From the NCBI GenBank assembly GCA_013205245.1, contig JABMNH010000038.1, positions 1 to 64,000 of the forward strand: a stretch of 64,000 nucleotides of DNA, read 5' to 3'. Shown here in pieces: positions 32,798-42,144 of this stretch; positions within the stretch are counted from its first letter, which is position 1; each line of letters begins with the position of its first letter. Below the pieces are notes generated by a model that saw nothing but the letters and a program-made list of their open reading frames with translations, did not search any database and had not been told where the DNA came from. This DNA comes from Flavobacteriales bacterium (GTDB lineage Bacteria > Bacteroidota > Bacteroidia > Flavobacteriales > Flavobacteriaceae). Both the position numbers and the translations under genes were made by a program.

Positions 32798-34373
32798 CTT
32801 TAGGCGCTTTATTTAATTCGAAAACCTTATTAATCATCGCGTCTTTTTGATTGTAAATTTCATAAAATTTATTTTCGCTGAATACTTCGCGGGCAAAAAG
32901 GGCTTTTAAATAAAATTTTAACTGGGCTTTAAGTGCGCCTTTAGGTAATTTGTTTCTTTTAATATCCTTTAAATAAGTGTTATAAATAGCATTATCGGCA
33001 TCGAAATTTGAATTAAAATCGGCAAAAGCTACATCCTTAAACTCATTTCTGTGATTGTCAACATAGTTAAAAATAAAATTATTTATATAGTTAAAATGAA
33101 AATTGTTTACAAAGCTGGTGGTATCAATAGGTACAAATACATCGGGGACAATACCGCCGCCGCCATACACAATTTTGCCTTTTGGTGTTACAAATTTTAA
33201 TGAATCTACCACTTTAATACTGTTAGCATTTACAAGCTCTCCATTGTGATAGCGCTTTTCGAGTTCATTAAAATAGCCTTTATTTCCTTTGTGATTGTAG
33301 GGTTTTTGAATAGACCTACCTGTTGGTGTATAATAACGTGCTGTGGTTAAGCGTACCGAAGAACCGTCGCCCAAACTCATTTCGCGTTGCACCAATCCTT
33401 TGCCAAAAGAACGTCTGCCTATAATTGTGCCTCTATCGTTATCTTGTAAAGCGCCCGCAATAATTTCGCTTGCAGAAGCAGACCCTTCGTCAATAAGCAC
33501 ATAAACAGGGGCTTTTTCAAAACTCCCACTTGATGTTGCAAAAGTCTTTTCTATAAGACCTCCTTTGTTTTTAGTTGATACAATAAGCTTGTCTTTTTCT
33601 AAAAATTCATCGGCAATTTTATTGGCTACTTGCAAATAACCGCCGGGGTTACCACGCAAATCAAACACCAAGGATTTCATACCTTCTTGTTTAAGCTGAG
33701 AGAGCGCACTCTTAAATTCTGAATAAGATGTTGATGTGAATTTATTGAGCTTTATATAACCCAAACTGTCATTCAGCATATAAAAGGCATCCACACTTTT
33801 AATAGGCACTTCGCCTCTGGTGACTGTTGTTTTGATAAATTTATTGTCAGATTTCCTATAAATTGTCAGCGCCACTTTTGTATCGGCTTCCCCTTTAAGG
33901 GTTTTAATAATAAACGCATTTTTTAATTTTTTTCCAAAAAGGGTATCCTTATCAGCCAATAAAATGCGATCGCCTGGTAAAAGTCCCGCTTTGGCACTTG
34001 GGCCGTTTGGAATAACTTTTGAAACTGTTAATGAATCTTTAAACATTAAAAACTGAATGCCCACACCTACAAACTTGCCATCCATTTGCTCATCAATTTG
34101 CTTACGCTGACTAGCTGGCAGGTAAACAGAATGCGGATCGAGTTTACTCAGCATATTTTTTATGGCAACATCTAAAAGACTGTCGGTATCTACCTTATCA
34201 ACATAATCATATTGAATATAATTTATAAGACGTTTGATCTTAGCTTCGTTTGGATTGTTTAAGCCTAAAAAAGTTGTTGTGCTACGGTTAAAATTTAGGT
34301 AACTGCCAATTAAAACACCTATGGCAATACAAACCCCAATAATAATGGGTAAATATGTTTTTAGTTTGTTCAC
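32784..34373 (-). CDS. S41 C-terminal processing peptidase (CtpA-like)
   Basis: A 529-residue periplasmic protease with an N-terminal membrane anchor (residues 7-28), a PDZ domain (about 90-165, FVGVGIQFLMFKDSLTVSKV split, then KAGLLPGDRIL) and the S41 catalytic core with the nucleophile in IDEGSASASEIIAG and the Lys in RRSFGKGLVQRE. It trims C-termini of envelope proteins. The start is GTG at 34373. It is the last gene of a minus-strand run (TrmH-family, HupE-like, dCMP deaminase, this gene; gaps 21, 42 and 40 bases). It is distinct from the Prc-type S41 protease at the right edge. Confidence 0.93.
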   Translation of the reverse strand: MNKLKTYLPIIIGVCIAIGVLIGSYLNFNRSTTTFLGLNNPNEAKIKRLINYIQYDYVDKVDTDSLLDVAIKNMLSKLDPHSVYLPASQRKQIDEQMDGKFVGVGIQFLMFKDSLTVSKVIPNGPSAKAGLLPGDRILLADKDTLFGKKLKNAFIIKTLKGEADTKVALTIYRKSDNKFIKTTVTRGEVPIKSVDAFYMLNDSLGYIKLNKFTSTSYSEFKSALSQLKQEGMKSLVFDLRGNPGGYLQVANKIADEFLEKDKLIVSTKNKGGLIEKTFATSSGSFEKAPVYVLIDEGSASASEIIAGALQDNDRGTIIGRRSFGKGLVQREMSLGDGSSVRLTTARYYTPTGRSIQKPYNHKGNKGYFNELEKRYHNGELVNANSIKVVDSLKFVTPKGKIVYGGGGIVPDVFVPIDTTSFVNNFHFNYINNFIFNYVDNHRNEFKDVAFADFNSNFDADNAIYNTYLKDIKRNKLPKGALKAQLKFYLKALFAREVFSENKFYEIYNQKDAMINKVFELNKAPKVTLQ

Positions 34374-34413
34374 TTTTATTTTTTGTAAAAAAATTCTTTA
34401 TTTTGGATATGCC

Positions 34414-34848
34414 TTAATCAACGTCTAACTGCATGAGTTCAACGCCTGCATTTTCTAAAAATTCTAATCCCGATGTATCTCTATAACCTTTGTTATAAAC
34501 CATACGTTTGATACCGGCTTGATGAATAAGCTTGCTGCATTCTCTGCATGGCGATAAAGTAATGTATAATGTTGACCCTTTGCATGACTGCGATGAGGAA
34601 GCTACTTTTAAAATAGCGTTGGCCTCGGCATGTAAAACTTCCCATTTTGTAAGGCCTTCGTCGTCTTCACAACAGTTGTCAAAACCCGATGGTGTGCCGT
34701 TGTAACCATCAGAAATTATCATTTTATCTTTAACGATAAGGGCCCCTACTTGTCTGCGATTACAGCGCGACAATTTGGCCCATTCTAAAGCCATTTTTAA
34801 ATAAGCGGTATCGTATCGTAATTGTTTTTTATCTGTTTGCATAGTCAT
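34414..34848 (-). CDS. dCMP/cytidine deaminase (zinc-dependent)
   Basis: A 144-residue deoxycytidylate deaminase-like enzyme (ComEB type) that turns dCMP into dUMP for thymidylate synthesis. The zinc site is LHAEANAIL (His73, Glu75) and SPCRECSKL (Cys101, Cys104). The N-terminal GYNGTPSGFDNC segment, with extra Cys residues, is typical of dCMP deaminases and separates it from cytosine or tRNA adenosine deaminases. Two in-frame ATGs lie two codons apart; the first is used here. Confidence 0.92.
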   Translation of the reverse strand: MTMQTDKKQLRYDTAYLKMALEWAKLSRCNRRQVGALIVKDKMIISDGYNGTPSGFDNCCEDDEGLTKWEVLHAEANAILKVASSSQSCKGSTLYITLSPCRECSKLIHQAGIKRMVYNKGYRDTSGLEFLENAGVELMQLDVD

Positions 34849-34890
34849 CAGTAAATTAAAGGTTTTTTGACTGTTTTTGTTGTTAAAAAA

Positions 34891-35475
34891 TTACCAAAAT
34901 TTTCGGCTGTATAAAATAGGTATGGTAATACCCAAAACAATGGCCGAAATAATCATAACCCAATCGCGTTTAGAAATTTTAAACAGCGTTAATCCGATAA
35001 AGGAAAGGCTGAGTAATACAATAACTAAAACAGCTTGCGACACCTCAACGCCCGTAGCAAAAGAAATTAAAGGCAAAACCTTATCGTCTTCCCTGCCAAC
35101 CAATATTTTAAAATAACTCGAAAATCCTAAACCGTGAATCAAACCAAAAAATAGTGCAAAAAACAGGTTGATGTTCAAACTGTTTTGTCCATTTTTCTTT
35201 TGAAATAAAAGGTTAGATAAAGCAGTTATAAAAATGGTAGCTGCAATTGAGAATTCTACAATAGATTCCTTGATATAAATAAGATTATAAGCTGCCAATG
35301 TGAGTGTGAGTGTGTGCCCTATGGTAAAAAAAGTAATGAGCCACAGTGTTTTTTTCCAATCTTTGAGTGTAAAAACAACTATCAAAGCCACAAGGAACAA
35401 AATATGGTCGTAAGCCGACCAATCTATTACATGAAACAGACCTTGTTTAAAATAAAATGTAAATTGATTTAACAT
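34891..35475 (-). CDS. HupE/UreJ-type membrane protein
   Basis: A 194-residue inner-membrane protein with about six membrane segments. The HupE/UreJ features are a first-half HVIDWSAYDHILFLVALI, FFTIGHTLTLTLA and a second-half FGLIHGLGFSSYF, with conserved His residues that in HupE are linked to nickel or cobalt handling. No hydrogenase or urease gene lies in the window, so the physiological metal, if any, is open. It lies 21 bases from the TrmH-family gene upstream. Confidence 0.85.
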   Translation of the reverse strand: MLNQFTFYFKQGLFHVIDWSAYDHILFLVALIVVFTLKDWKKTLWLITFFTIGHTLTLTLAAYNLIYIKESIVEFSIAATIFITALSNLLFQKKNGQNSLNINLFFALFFGLIHGLGFSSYFKILVGREDDKVLPLISFATGVEVSQAVLVIVLLSLSFIGLTLFKISKRDWVMIISAIVLGITIPILYSRKFW

Positions 35476-35496
35476 AGCATTGCAGAAATTGGTTTG

Positions 35497-36033
35497 CTAA
35501 AGTCGCATTTTTTTAAACAAATCCCAACATACCACCCCACAACTTACCGAAATATTTAAAGAATGTTTGGTGCCATACTGTGGAATCTCAATACAATAAT
35601 CTGATGCATCAACAACAGTTTGTTGCACACCTTTAACTTCGTTACCAAAAACAACAGCATACTTTTGGTCTTTTTCTACAATAAAATCTTGGAGCATCAC
35701 ACTATTTTCGGCTTGCTCAATCGAAGCTATTTTAACGCCATCGGCTTTAAGCCTATTGATTAAAGTCAGCATATCTTCTACATATTCCCATGCCACAGAG
35801 TCGGTAGCGCCCAAAGCAGTTTTATGAATGTCTTTATGTGGTGGCTGGGCCGTAATGCCGCACAAATACACTTTTTCAATAGCAAACGCATCGCAGGTTC
35901 TAAATACAGAACCGATATTATTCAAACTGCGTATGTTGTCTAAAATGACAATAAGCGGTGTTTTATCTCCCGATTTAAAATCGGTTAAACTGATGCGATT
36001 TAACTCGCTATTTTTTAATTTTCGGTGCTTCAT
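35497..36033 (-). CDS. TrmH/SpoU-family RNA methyltransferase (short form)
   Basis: A 178-residue SPOUT-fold RNA 2'-O-methyltransferase, essentially the catalytic domain alone. Motif 1 is [20 protein letters not shown], motif 2 [12 protein letters not shown] and motif 3 [19 protein letters not shown], with the SAM-binding knot at the C-terminus. The short length resembles TrmL/TrmH-like tRNA methylases rather than the longer RlmB-like enzyme at 13184-13924, but the target is not decided by sequence. It is divergent from mutS and first of a four-gene minus-strand run. Confidence 0.9.
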   Translation of the reverse strand: MKHRKLKNSELNRISLTDFKSGDKTPLIVILDNIRSLNNIGSVFRTCDAFAIEKVYLCGITAQPPHKDIHKTALGATDSVAWEYVEDMLTLINRLKADGVKIASIEQAENSVMLQDFIVEKDQKYAVVFGNEVKGVQQTVVDASDYCIEIPQYGTKHSLNISVSCGVVCWDLFKKMRL

Positions 36034-36050
36034 TTTTTGACTTTAAATCC

Positions 36051-36058
36051 TATCTTTG
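36051..36058 (+). promoter_or_regulatory. Probable -7 box of mutS
   Basis: TATCTTTG fits TAnnTTTG exactly, between the divergent TrmH-family and mutS genes. It excludes the extreme upstream in-frame TTG at 36060 as the start of MutS but leaves the ATG at 36075 and the TTG at 36123 possible. Confidence 0.5.
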
Positions 36059-36122
36059 TTTGCCTCCTCAAAAAATGTATTTTTGTAAGAGAAGAATCAT
36101 TTCACAAAGAAACTCAAAAGTT

Positions 36123-38726
36123 TTGTCAAAAGTAAAAAAAGTAACACCTTTAATGAAACAATACAATGCCATTAAGGTAAAATATCCTGATGCTTTGTTG
36201 TTATTTAGGGTAGGCGATTTTTACGAAACATTTGGTGAAGACGCCAAAAAAGCATCGGGTATTTTAGATATTGTATTAACCAAACGCGGTGCAGGCTCTG
36301 AAACCGAAACCGCCTTAGCGGGATTTCCACACCATTCTTTAAACACCTACTTACCTAAGCTGGTAAAAGCGGGTTTTCGCGTGGCTATCTGCGATCAGTT
36401 GGAAGATCCTAAAATGACGAAAACCATTGTAAAACGTGGTGTAACCGAATTAGTTACCCCAGGCGTTTCTTTAAATGACGAAGTTTTACAAACCAAATCT
36501 AACAACTTTTTAGCGGCGGTTCATTTTGGAAAAAAATATTTAGGGGTTTCCTTTTTAGATATCTCAACAGGCGAATTTTTAACCGCTCAAGGAAATGCCG
36601 ATTATATAGACAAACTACTCCAGAATTTTAAGCCGAGTGAAATCCTTGTTCAAAAACAAAATAAGGTAAAATTTTCTGACCTTTTTGGCGCAAAAAATTA
36701 CTGCTTTTATTTAGAAGATTGGGTCTTTCAAACCGATTTTGCCAACGAAATATTGCTCAAACATTTTAAAATCGCTTCCTTAAAAAGTTTTGGTGTTGAC
36801 GAGCTCACCGAAGGCATAATTGCCGCTGGCAGTATCATGCATTATCTCACCGAAACGCAACACAATCGGCTTGACCACATCACTTCTTTAAAACGCATTG
36901 AAGAAGAAATTTATGTGGGCATGGATAAATTTACCATCCGCAATTTAGAACTTTATTCAGGCACTTCTTCGGGCTCGGTCACGTTACTTAGCGTGATAGA
37001 TAAAACCGCGTCACCCATGGGCGGACGGCTTTTAAAACGATGGCTGGCCTTGCCTCTTAAAGACGAATCACTTATAAAATCGCGGCACGATGTTGTAAAA
37101 TACATCATAGATCATCCAAAGTTTTACGATTTAATCAGCACACAAATAAAAGCGATTAGCGATATTGAACGTCTTATCTCAAAAGTAGCCACTTTAAAAA
37201 TATCGCCACGCGAAATTGCAAATTTAAAGACATCATTAGAAGCCATTATTCCCATAAAAGAAGCCATTGCAAAAAGTGGGGCGCAAGCCTTAACGGGATT
37301 GAATCCTTACTTTAAAGATTGCAGTACATTAATCGCCAAAATCAACACAAATCTTCATCCCGATGCACCCGTTTCTTTGCAAAAAGGACACGCTATTGCT
37401 GATGGTGTTTCAGAAGAATTGGATGAATTAAGAGGTTTGGCCAAATCTGGGAAATCGTATCTTGATAAAATGTTGGCGCGCGAAATTGAGCGCACCCAAA
37501 TTACCAGTTTGAAAATATCTTTTAACAATGTATTTGGCTATTATATTGAAGTTAGAAATACCCATAAAGACAAAGTGCCAAACGATTGGATTCGCAAACA
37601 AACCCTTGTAAATGCCGAACGTTATATTACCGAAGAACTCAAAGAATACGAGGTGAAAATTTTAGGCGCTCAAGATAAAATTGCCGATTTAGAACAAAAA
37701 CTCTATTCAGATTTATTAGATTTTATCAGCAATTATTTAAAAGACGTACAGCTAAATGCACAAGGCATTGCACAAATAGATTGTTTACACAGTTTTGCAA
37801 ATTGCGCTATAACTTATAATTATGTGAGACCTGTTATTGATAATTCTACAGATTTAGAAATACGAAACGGCCGACATCCTGTTATTGAGCAACAATTACC
37901 AATTGACGCACCTTACATTCCCAACAACCTGATTTTAAACCGAAATCAGCAGCAAATCATTATGATTACCGGACCAAACATGAGTGGTAAATCGGCTATT
38001 TTAAGACAAACTGCACTCATTGTTTTATTGGCACAAATGGGCAGTTATGTCCCCGCTAAATTTGCTAAAATTGGTTTGGTTGATAAAATTTTTACCCGTG
38101 TTGGTGCCAGTGATAATATCTCTATGGGCGAATCGACTTTTATGGTTGAGATGAACGAAACGGCCAGTATTTTACACAATATTACCAATAAAAGTTTGGT
38201 GCTTCTCGATGAGATTGGGCGTGGCACGAGTACTTATGATGGTATTTCTATCGCTTGGGCTATTGCCGAATATCTGCATGAACATCCTGCCAAACCAAAG
38301 ACGCTTTTTGCCACACATTATCACGAATTGAATGATATGGCCGAGACTTTTGACCGCATCAAAAACTTTAATGTATCGGTTAAAGAGCTTTCAGACAAAG
38401 TGATATTTCTTAGAAAATTAGTGCCCGGCGGTAGCGAGCACAGTTTTGGAATTCATGTGGCAAAATTAGCGGGGATGCCGAGTTCTGTTATCCATAAAGC
38501 CAATAAAATTTTAAAACAACTCGAAAAAAGTCACATGTCTGAAGACGTTAAAGACAAGCTAAAAAATGTCCAACAAAACGATATGCAATTGAGTTTTATT
38601 AAATTGGATGATCCATTATTGGAAGACATCAAAGACGAAATTTTATCAATTAATATTGATACCTTAACCCCTATTGAAGCTTTGATGAAACTCAATGAAA
38701 TAAAACGCATGCTAACGAAGCGTTAA
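36123..38726 (+). CDS. mutS: DNA mismatch repair protein MutS
   Basis: The mismatch-recognition ATPase. The N-terminal mismatch-binding domain has the Phe-x-Glu motif in [11 protein letters not shown], and the C-terminal ATPase has the Walker [15 protein letters not shown], Walker [17 protein letters not shown] and [13 protein letters not shown] start at TTG 36123, giving [15 protein letters not shown] and 867 residues, which matches the family N-terminus; an ATG at 36075 would add 16 residues with no family support. Its 5' end is divergent from the TrmH-family gene. The C-terminal region keeps the short dimerisation tail. Confidence 0.96.
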   Translation: MSKVKKVTPLMKQYNAIKVKYPDALLLFRVGDFYETFGEDAKKASGILDIVLTKRGAGSETETALAGFPHHSLNTYLPKLVKAGFRVAICDQLEDPKMTKTIVKRGVTELVTPGVSLNDEVLQTKSNNFLAAVHFGKKYLGVSFLDISTGEFLTAQGNADYIDKLLQNFKPSEILVQKQNKVKFSDLFGAKNYCFYLEDWVFQTDFANEILLKHFKIASLKSFGVDELTEGIIAAGSIMHYLTETQHNRLDHITSLKRIEEEIYVGMDKFTIRNLELYSGTSSGSVTLLSVIDKTASPMGGRLLKRWLALPLKDESLIKSRHDVVKYIIDHPKFYDLISTQIKAISDIERLISKVATLKISPREIANLKTSLEAIIPIKEAIAKSGAQALTGLNPYFKDCSTLIAKINTNLHPDAPVSLQKGHAIADGVSEELDELRGLAKSGKSYLDKMLAREIERTQITSLKISFNNVFGYYIEVRNTHKDKVPNDWIRKQTLVNAERYITEELKEYEVKILGAQDKIADLEQKLYSDLLDFISNYLKDVQLNAQGIAQIDCLHSFANCAITYNYVRPVIDNSTDLEIRNGRHPVIEQQLPIDAPYIPNNLILNRNQQQIIMITGPNMSGKSAILRQTALIVLLAQMGSYVPAKFAKIGLVDKIFTRVGASDNISMGESTFMVEMNETASILHNITNKSLVLLDEIGRGTSTYDGISIAWAIAEYLHEHPAKPKTLFATHYHELNDMAETFDRIKNFNVSVKELSDKVIFLRKLVPGGSEHSFGIHVAKLAGMPSSVIHKANKILKQLEKSHMSEDVKDKLKNVQQNDMQLSFIKLDDPLLEDIKDEILSINIDTLTPIEALMKLNEIKRMLTKR

Positions 38727-38743
38727 ATTCGGTGTTTTGAAAA

Positions 38744-38771
38744 TTTGTGATTTGTATTTTTAGTATCTTTG
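38744..38771 (+). promoter_or_regulatory. Promoter of tatA-PAP2
   Basis: TTTG (38744-38747), a 16-base spacer and TATCTTTG (38764-38771) match the Bacteroidetes -33/-7 form. It fixes the TatA start at the ATG at 38790, since the upstream in-frame TTG overlaps the -7 box itself. Confidence 0.6.
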
Positions 38772-38789
38772 TACTTTAAATTTAAAACG

Positions 38790-39062
38790 ATGTTTCTATT
38801 TATTAGCGGTCCCGAAATATTTATCGTCCTACTTATTGTGGTGATGCTTTTTGGTGCTGATAAAATTCCCGAAATGGCCAAAGGTCTAGGTAAGGGAATG
38901 CGTCAATTAAAAGATGCTACCAACGACATTAAACGCGAAATTACCGAAAGTGCCGACAAACAAGGTATTGATGCCGATTTTACTAGTGATATTACTAAAG
39001 AAATCAACAAAGTTAAAGACGATATTGACGATATTACCGGCCCAATAAAACGCTCTTTTTAA
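38790..39062 (+). CDS. tatA: Sec-independent translocase protein TatA
   Basis: A 90-residue TatA/Hcf106-type protein: one N-terminal membrane helix (FISGPEIFIVLLIVVMLFG), the hinge DKIPEMAKGLGKGMRQLK and an acidic amphipathic tail. It forms the pore of the twin-arginine pathway for folded proteins. The start at 38790 follows from the promoter position. The PAP2 gene begins directly after its stop with no spacing, so the two are likely translationally coupled. No tatC is present in this window. Confidence 0.92.
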   Translation: MFLFISGPEIFIVLLIVVMLFGADKIPEMAKGLGKGMRQLKDATNDIKREITESADKQGIDADFTSDITKEINKVKDDIDDITGPIKRSF

Positions 39063-39635
39063 ATGTCTTTTTTAGATAAAATAATAGCCTTAGACAAGTC
39101 TGTTCTTATTTATTTAAACAATCTAGGTTCTCCGAACTGGGATGGTTTTTGGTTAAGCATTACACATCAATTTAATTGGATACCTCTTTTTATCTTAATG
39201 CTTTTTTTGATTTTTAAAGTTTATGGTTTAAAAAAAGGGCTTATTATTTTACTTATTGCAGCTGTTTTGGTAACTTTTACCGATCAATTTGTAAATCTTA
39301 TAAAACATACTTTTGAGCGCTTACGCCCCAATAACGACCCATCCGTAAAGGGATTAATTCGCCTCGTATACCAACCGCGTAGTTTTAGTTTTGTGTCTGG
39401 TCACGCCACAAACTCTATGGCAAATACAGTGTTTATTTATTTGCTTCTTAAAAAACATTTTAAATATGCTTGGTTGTTTTTTATATGGCCATTGGTTTTT
39501 GCCTATAGCCGTGTTTATTTAGGTGTGCATTATCCCGTTGATATTTTAACAGGCGCGCTTTTAGGAATGGCACTCGGTTTTGGGTTTTATAAAATCAGTC
39601 TTTTAGTTTTGGGAAAATTAAAACCCTCTAATTAG
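39063..39635 (+). CDS. PAP2-family membrane phosphatase
   Basis: A 190-residue inner-membrane phosphatase of the PAP2 (type 2 phosphatidic acid phosphatase) family with about five membrane segments. The three acid phosphatase motifs are present: KHTFERLRP (KX6RP), SFVSGHATNS (PSGH-like, with V for P) and SRVYLGVHYPVD (SRX5HX3D). Candidate substrates are undecaprenyl diphosphate or phospholipid phosphates. The ATG abuts the tatA stop codon. Confidence 0.92.
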   Translation: MSFLDKIIALDKSVLIYLNNLGSPNWDGFWLSITHQFNWIPLFILMLFLIFKVYGLKKGLIILLIAAVLVTFTDQFVNLIKHTFERLRPNNDPSVKGLIRLVYQPRSFSFVSGHATNSMANTVFIYLLLKKHFKYAWLFFIWPLVFAYSRVYLGVHYPVDILTGALLGMALGFGFYKISLLVLGKLKPSN

Positions 39636-39644
39636 GATTTTCAA

Positions 39645-40286
39645 CTATTTAACCCGCGTTAAAGTAAGACCATCTCTTACAGGCAAAAGCACACTTTCAA
39701 CACGAGAATCTTCGTTTACCAATTTATTATAGACTTGCAAAGCTTGTGTGTCTACATCTTTAACATCGGCTTTTTGTAAGACTTTGCCACTCCACAAAAC
39801 ATTATCCGATAATATGAGTCCGCCGCTATTCATTTTAGGAACAATGGCCTTAAAATAATTGGGGTAGTTTGCTTTATCGGCATCGATAAAAACCAAATCG
39901 AATTTTAAATTTAACTTAGATATGATATCTAAAGCATCACCTATATGAGTTTTTATCTGATTTTTATAATCCGATTTGTCGAAATATTTTTGTTGAATTG
40001 ATGCCAATTCTTCGTTATGATCTATGGTGTGTAAAATGCCATCGGGCGCAAGGCCTTCTGCCAAACACAAAGCCGAATAACCCGTATAAGTGCCAATTTC
40101 TAAGATTGTTTTGGGATTAATTAGTTTAGAAAGCATCGCTAATAAACGTCCTTGATAAGGGCCGCTCAACATCCGTGGATTCATGACTTTTTGCCAAGTT
40201 TCTCTGTTTAAATCCTGCAAAAGTTTTGGTTCGTCTTGTGAATGTTGTGCAATATAATTTTGAAGTGGCTCTGAAATAAAATCCAT
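39645..40286 (-). CDS. Class I SAM-dependent O-methyltransferase
   Basis: A 213-residue catechol-type O-methyltransferase. SAM-binding motif I is ILEIGTYTGYSALCLAEGL, followed by the acidic TIDHNEE, the metal-binding DLVFIDADKANYPNYF and LILSDNVLWSGKV. The family methylates small catecholic or phenolic molecules; the bacterial substrate is not known here. It is convergent with the PAP2 gene (9 bases apart) and is followed upstream by the anti-sigma/sigma pair on the same strand, separated by 68 bases and a weak hairpin. Confidence 0.93.
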   Translation of the reverse strand: MDFISEPLQNYIAQHSQDEPKLLQDLNRETWQKVMNPRMLSGPYQGRLLAMLSKLINPKTILEIGTYTGYSALCLAEGLAPDGILHTIDHNEELASIQQKYFDKSDYKNQIKTHIGDALDIISKLNLKFDLVFIDADKANYPNYFKAIVPKMNSGGLILSDNVLWSGKVLQKADVKDVDTQALQVYNKLVNEDSRVESVLLPVRDGLTLTRVK

Positions 40287-40310
40287 AAAGTAATTTTTAA
40301 CAAAAATAAA

Positions 40311-40335
40311 AAACGAAGCTTTAATAGCTCCGTTT
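40311..40335. terminator. Weak hairpin downstream of the anti-sigma-like gene
   Basis: AAACGAAGCT and AGCTCCGTTT can pair over ten bases with one mismatch, between the anti-sigma-like gene and the O-methyltransferase gene (both minus). Confidence 0.45.
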
Positions 40336-40354
40336 AATTTGATATTTATGTTTT

Positions 40355-40612
40355 CTAATTCATTTTCTTTTCTAATTGTGCCTTTAAAGCTTCTTTATCT
40401 TCATCGGGTAAATGATGTTGAGAATGATTTAGCAAATGTGTGTTAAAAACTTTAGACATTAGTTTGTTTTGCTCAGAATACAAACCACATTTTTTGCATA
40501 AAAATAAATGCATCCGCAATTTAATTCTTTCCCATAATGTTGCTTCACAATATTGTGATTTATCACATATAGTGGTAGCTTCATCACAATTTATCATTAC
40601 TTTTTTACTCAT
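40355..40612 (-). CDS. Small zinc-binding anti-sigma-like protein
   Basis: An 85-residue cytoplasmic protein six bases after the stop of the ECF sigma gene. Its central RMHLFLCKKCGLYSEQN contains H-x3-C-x2-C, the core of the zinc-binding anti-sigma (ZAS/zf-HC2) fold, and there are additional N-terminal Cys residues (CDEATTICDKSQYC). There is no membrane segment, so it would act as a soluble anti-sigma factor, possibly redox-sensitive. The role is inferred from the motif and the pairing, not from any named family member. Confidence 0.75.
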   Translation of the reverse strand: MSKKVMINCDEATTICDKSQYCEATLWERIKLRMHLFLCKKCGLYSEQNKLMSKVFNTHLLNHSQHHLPDEDKEALKAQLEKKMN

Positions 40613-40618
40613 TTTATG

Positions 40619-41188
40619 TTACTTTTTAAACCATCCAACTTCCATACATTTTCTAAGCTGTAACCTAGCGCGATGTATGATAACCCATAGGTTAGACGCC
40701 GAAATGTCTAGTTCATTACAAATGTCGTCTGTATCAATATTCTGAATGGTTTTCATTTTAAAAACCATGCGGTGTTTTTCTGGCAGTGCTGATATACAAT
40801 TGTTTAGAGCATCGCCCAATTCTTTAGTTTCTATATCAGATGCGGCTTCATTATCCCATGTTTGCGGCACACATTCCTCGAGCCAACTTCCTTTTTTATC
40901 GCCATCTTCATAAAAATTAACCCTTACCTCGGCGCGGCCTTTTTTAGAGTTCGCTTTGCGGTATTGGTCAATTATTTTACGTTTCAAAATAGATACCAAC
41001 CAGGTCCGTTCTGAAGCATCGCCACGATAATTTTTCATCGCTTTTAAAGCTGAGAAAAAAGTCTCTTGAACAATATCTTTAGCCAATTCTTTATCATCAA
41101 TTCTTGAAATGGTATAATTAAAAAGATAATCGGCATACAAGACAATCCATTTATTTGGATCTAAGACATTTTTTTCTTGGTTGGGCAT
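40619..41188 (-). CDS. ECF-type RNA polymerase sigma factor
   Basis: A 189-residue sigma-70 family factor of the ECF type with region 2 (YADYLFNYTISRIDDKELAKDIVQETFFSAL in two pieces, WLVSILKRKIIDQYRK) and region 4 (LPEKHRMVFKMKTIQNIDTDDICNELDIS, HRARLQLRKCMEVGWF). The insertion between the two regions is longer than average and acidic. It is followed six bases later by a small zinc-binding anti-sigma-like gene. It is divergent from sdhC over a 284-base gap. The regulon is unknown. Confidence 0.9.
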   Translation of the reverse strand: MPNQEKNVLDPNKWIVLYADYLFNYTISRIDDKELAKDIVQETFFSALKAMKNYRGDASERTWLVSILKRKIIDQYRKANSKKGRAEVRVNFYEDGDKKGSWLEECVPQTWDNEAASDIETKELGDALNNCISALPEKHRMVFKMKTIQNIDTDDICNELDISASNLWVIIHRARLQLRKCMEVGWFKK

Positions 41189-41418
41189 AAAATCTAATAA
41201 CTTTTAGGGATTAAAGATATGTTTTTATTACATAAAAAAACGAAACCTATTAAGTTTTTCGATTTTTTACTCAATGTTGTTTGTTTAGATAATTAAGTTT
41301 TTTATTTAAATCAATATCTAATAAACACTAGCAGAAATAACTAGCAAAATCGCAACTTAAAACCATTCTAAATAAACAAATTATATGCTTATAAAACGGA
41401 ATAATTGTAGAATAACTT

Positions 41419-41426
41419 TATCTTTG
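41419..41426 (+). promoter_or_regulatory. Probable -7 box of the sdh operon
   Basis: TATCTTTG matches TAnnTTTG and lies 46 bases before the sdhC ATG in the gap between the ECF sigma gene and sdhC. ATTG a short distance upstream is at best a weak -33. Confidence 0.5.
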
Positions 41427-41472
41427 TTAATCATAAAAATTTATTTTAAATTTAATTATTAAACTAGTTATA

Positions 41473-42132
41473 ATGAGCGGATTATTATCTTCATCGATAG
41501 CAAGAAAAGTAGCTATGGCACTGTCTGCACTCTTTCTTGTTTTTTTTCTAATTATTCATCTAGCAGTTAATATTACTTCGTTATTTAGTGAAAGTGTATT
41601 TAATGAACTATCTCATTTTATGGGAACCAATCCATTAATACAATTTGCATTGCAACCAGTACTAATTTTTGGTGTGGTTTTTCACTTTGTTATGGGATTT
41701 GTATTAGAGCTTAAGAATAAAAGTGCCAGAACTATAAAATATGTTAATTACAATGGCGCTGCAAATGCTTCTTGGATGTCAAGAAATATGATTTACAGCG
41801 GTCTTGCTATTTTAGCATTTATTGCCATCCATTTTTTGGATTTTTGGATTCCAGAATTAAAGTACAAGTATGTTGAATTTTTACCGTCAGACCCAAATCG
41901 GTATTTTCATGAATTACATGAAAAATTTGCAAACCCATTAAGAGTCGGTGCTTATGTTACCGCTTTTGTTTTTTTGGCTTTACATTTATTACACGGGTTT
42001 CAATCAGCATTCCAATCAATGGGATTCAATAATAAGTACACAAAAACTGTGAAAATTATTGGGCATCTTTATGCTGTTATTATTCCTTTAGGATTTATAA
42101 TCATAGCTCTTTTTCACTATTTTAACCATTAA
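41473..42132 (+). CDS. sdhC: Succinate dehydrogenase cytochrome b subunit
   Basis: A 219-residue membrane anchor of complex II with five membrane segments and His residues placed for haem b (FFLIIHLAVN, FGVVFHFVMG, FIAIHFLDF, FLALHLLHG). This single-subunit anchor is the form found in Bacteroidetes and epsilon-type fumarate reductases, in contrast to the SdhCD pair of E. coli. sdhA starts 12 bases downstream. The enzyme oxidises succinate and reduces menaquinone, or may work in reverse as fumarate reductase. Confidence 0.95.
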   Translation: MSGLLSSSIARKVAMALSALFLVFFLIIHLAVNITSLFSESVFNELSHFMGTNPLIQFALQPVLIFGVVFHFVMGFVLELKNKSARTIKYVNYNGAANASWMSRNMIYSGLAILAFIAIHFLDFWIPELKYKYVEFLPSDPNRYFHELHEKFANPLRVGAYVTAFVFLALHLLHGFQSAFQSMGFNNKYTKTVKIIGHLYAVIIPLGFIIIALFHYFNH

Positions 42133-42144
42133 TCTTACCATACA

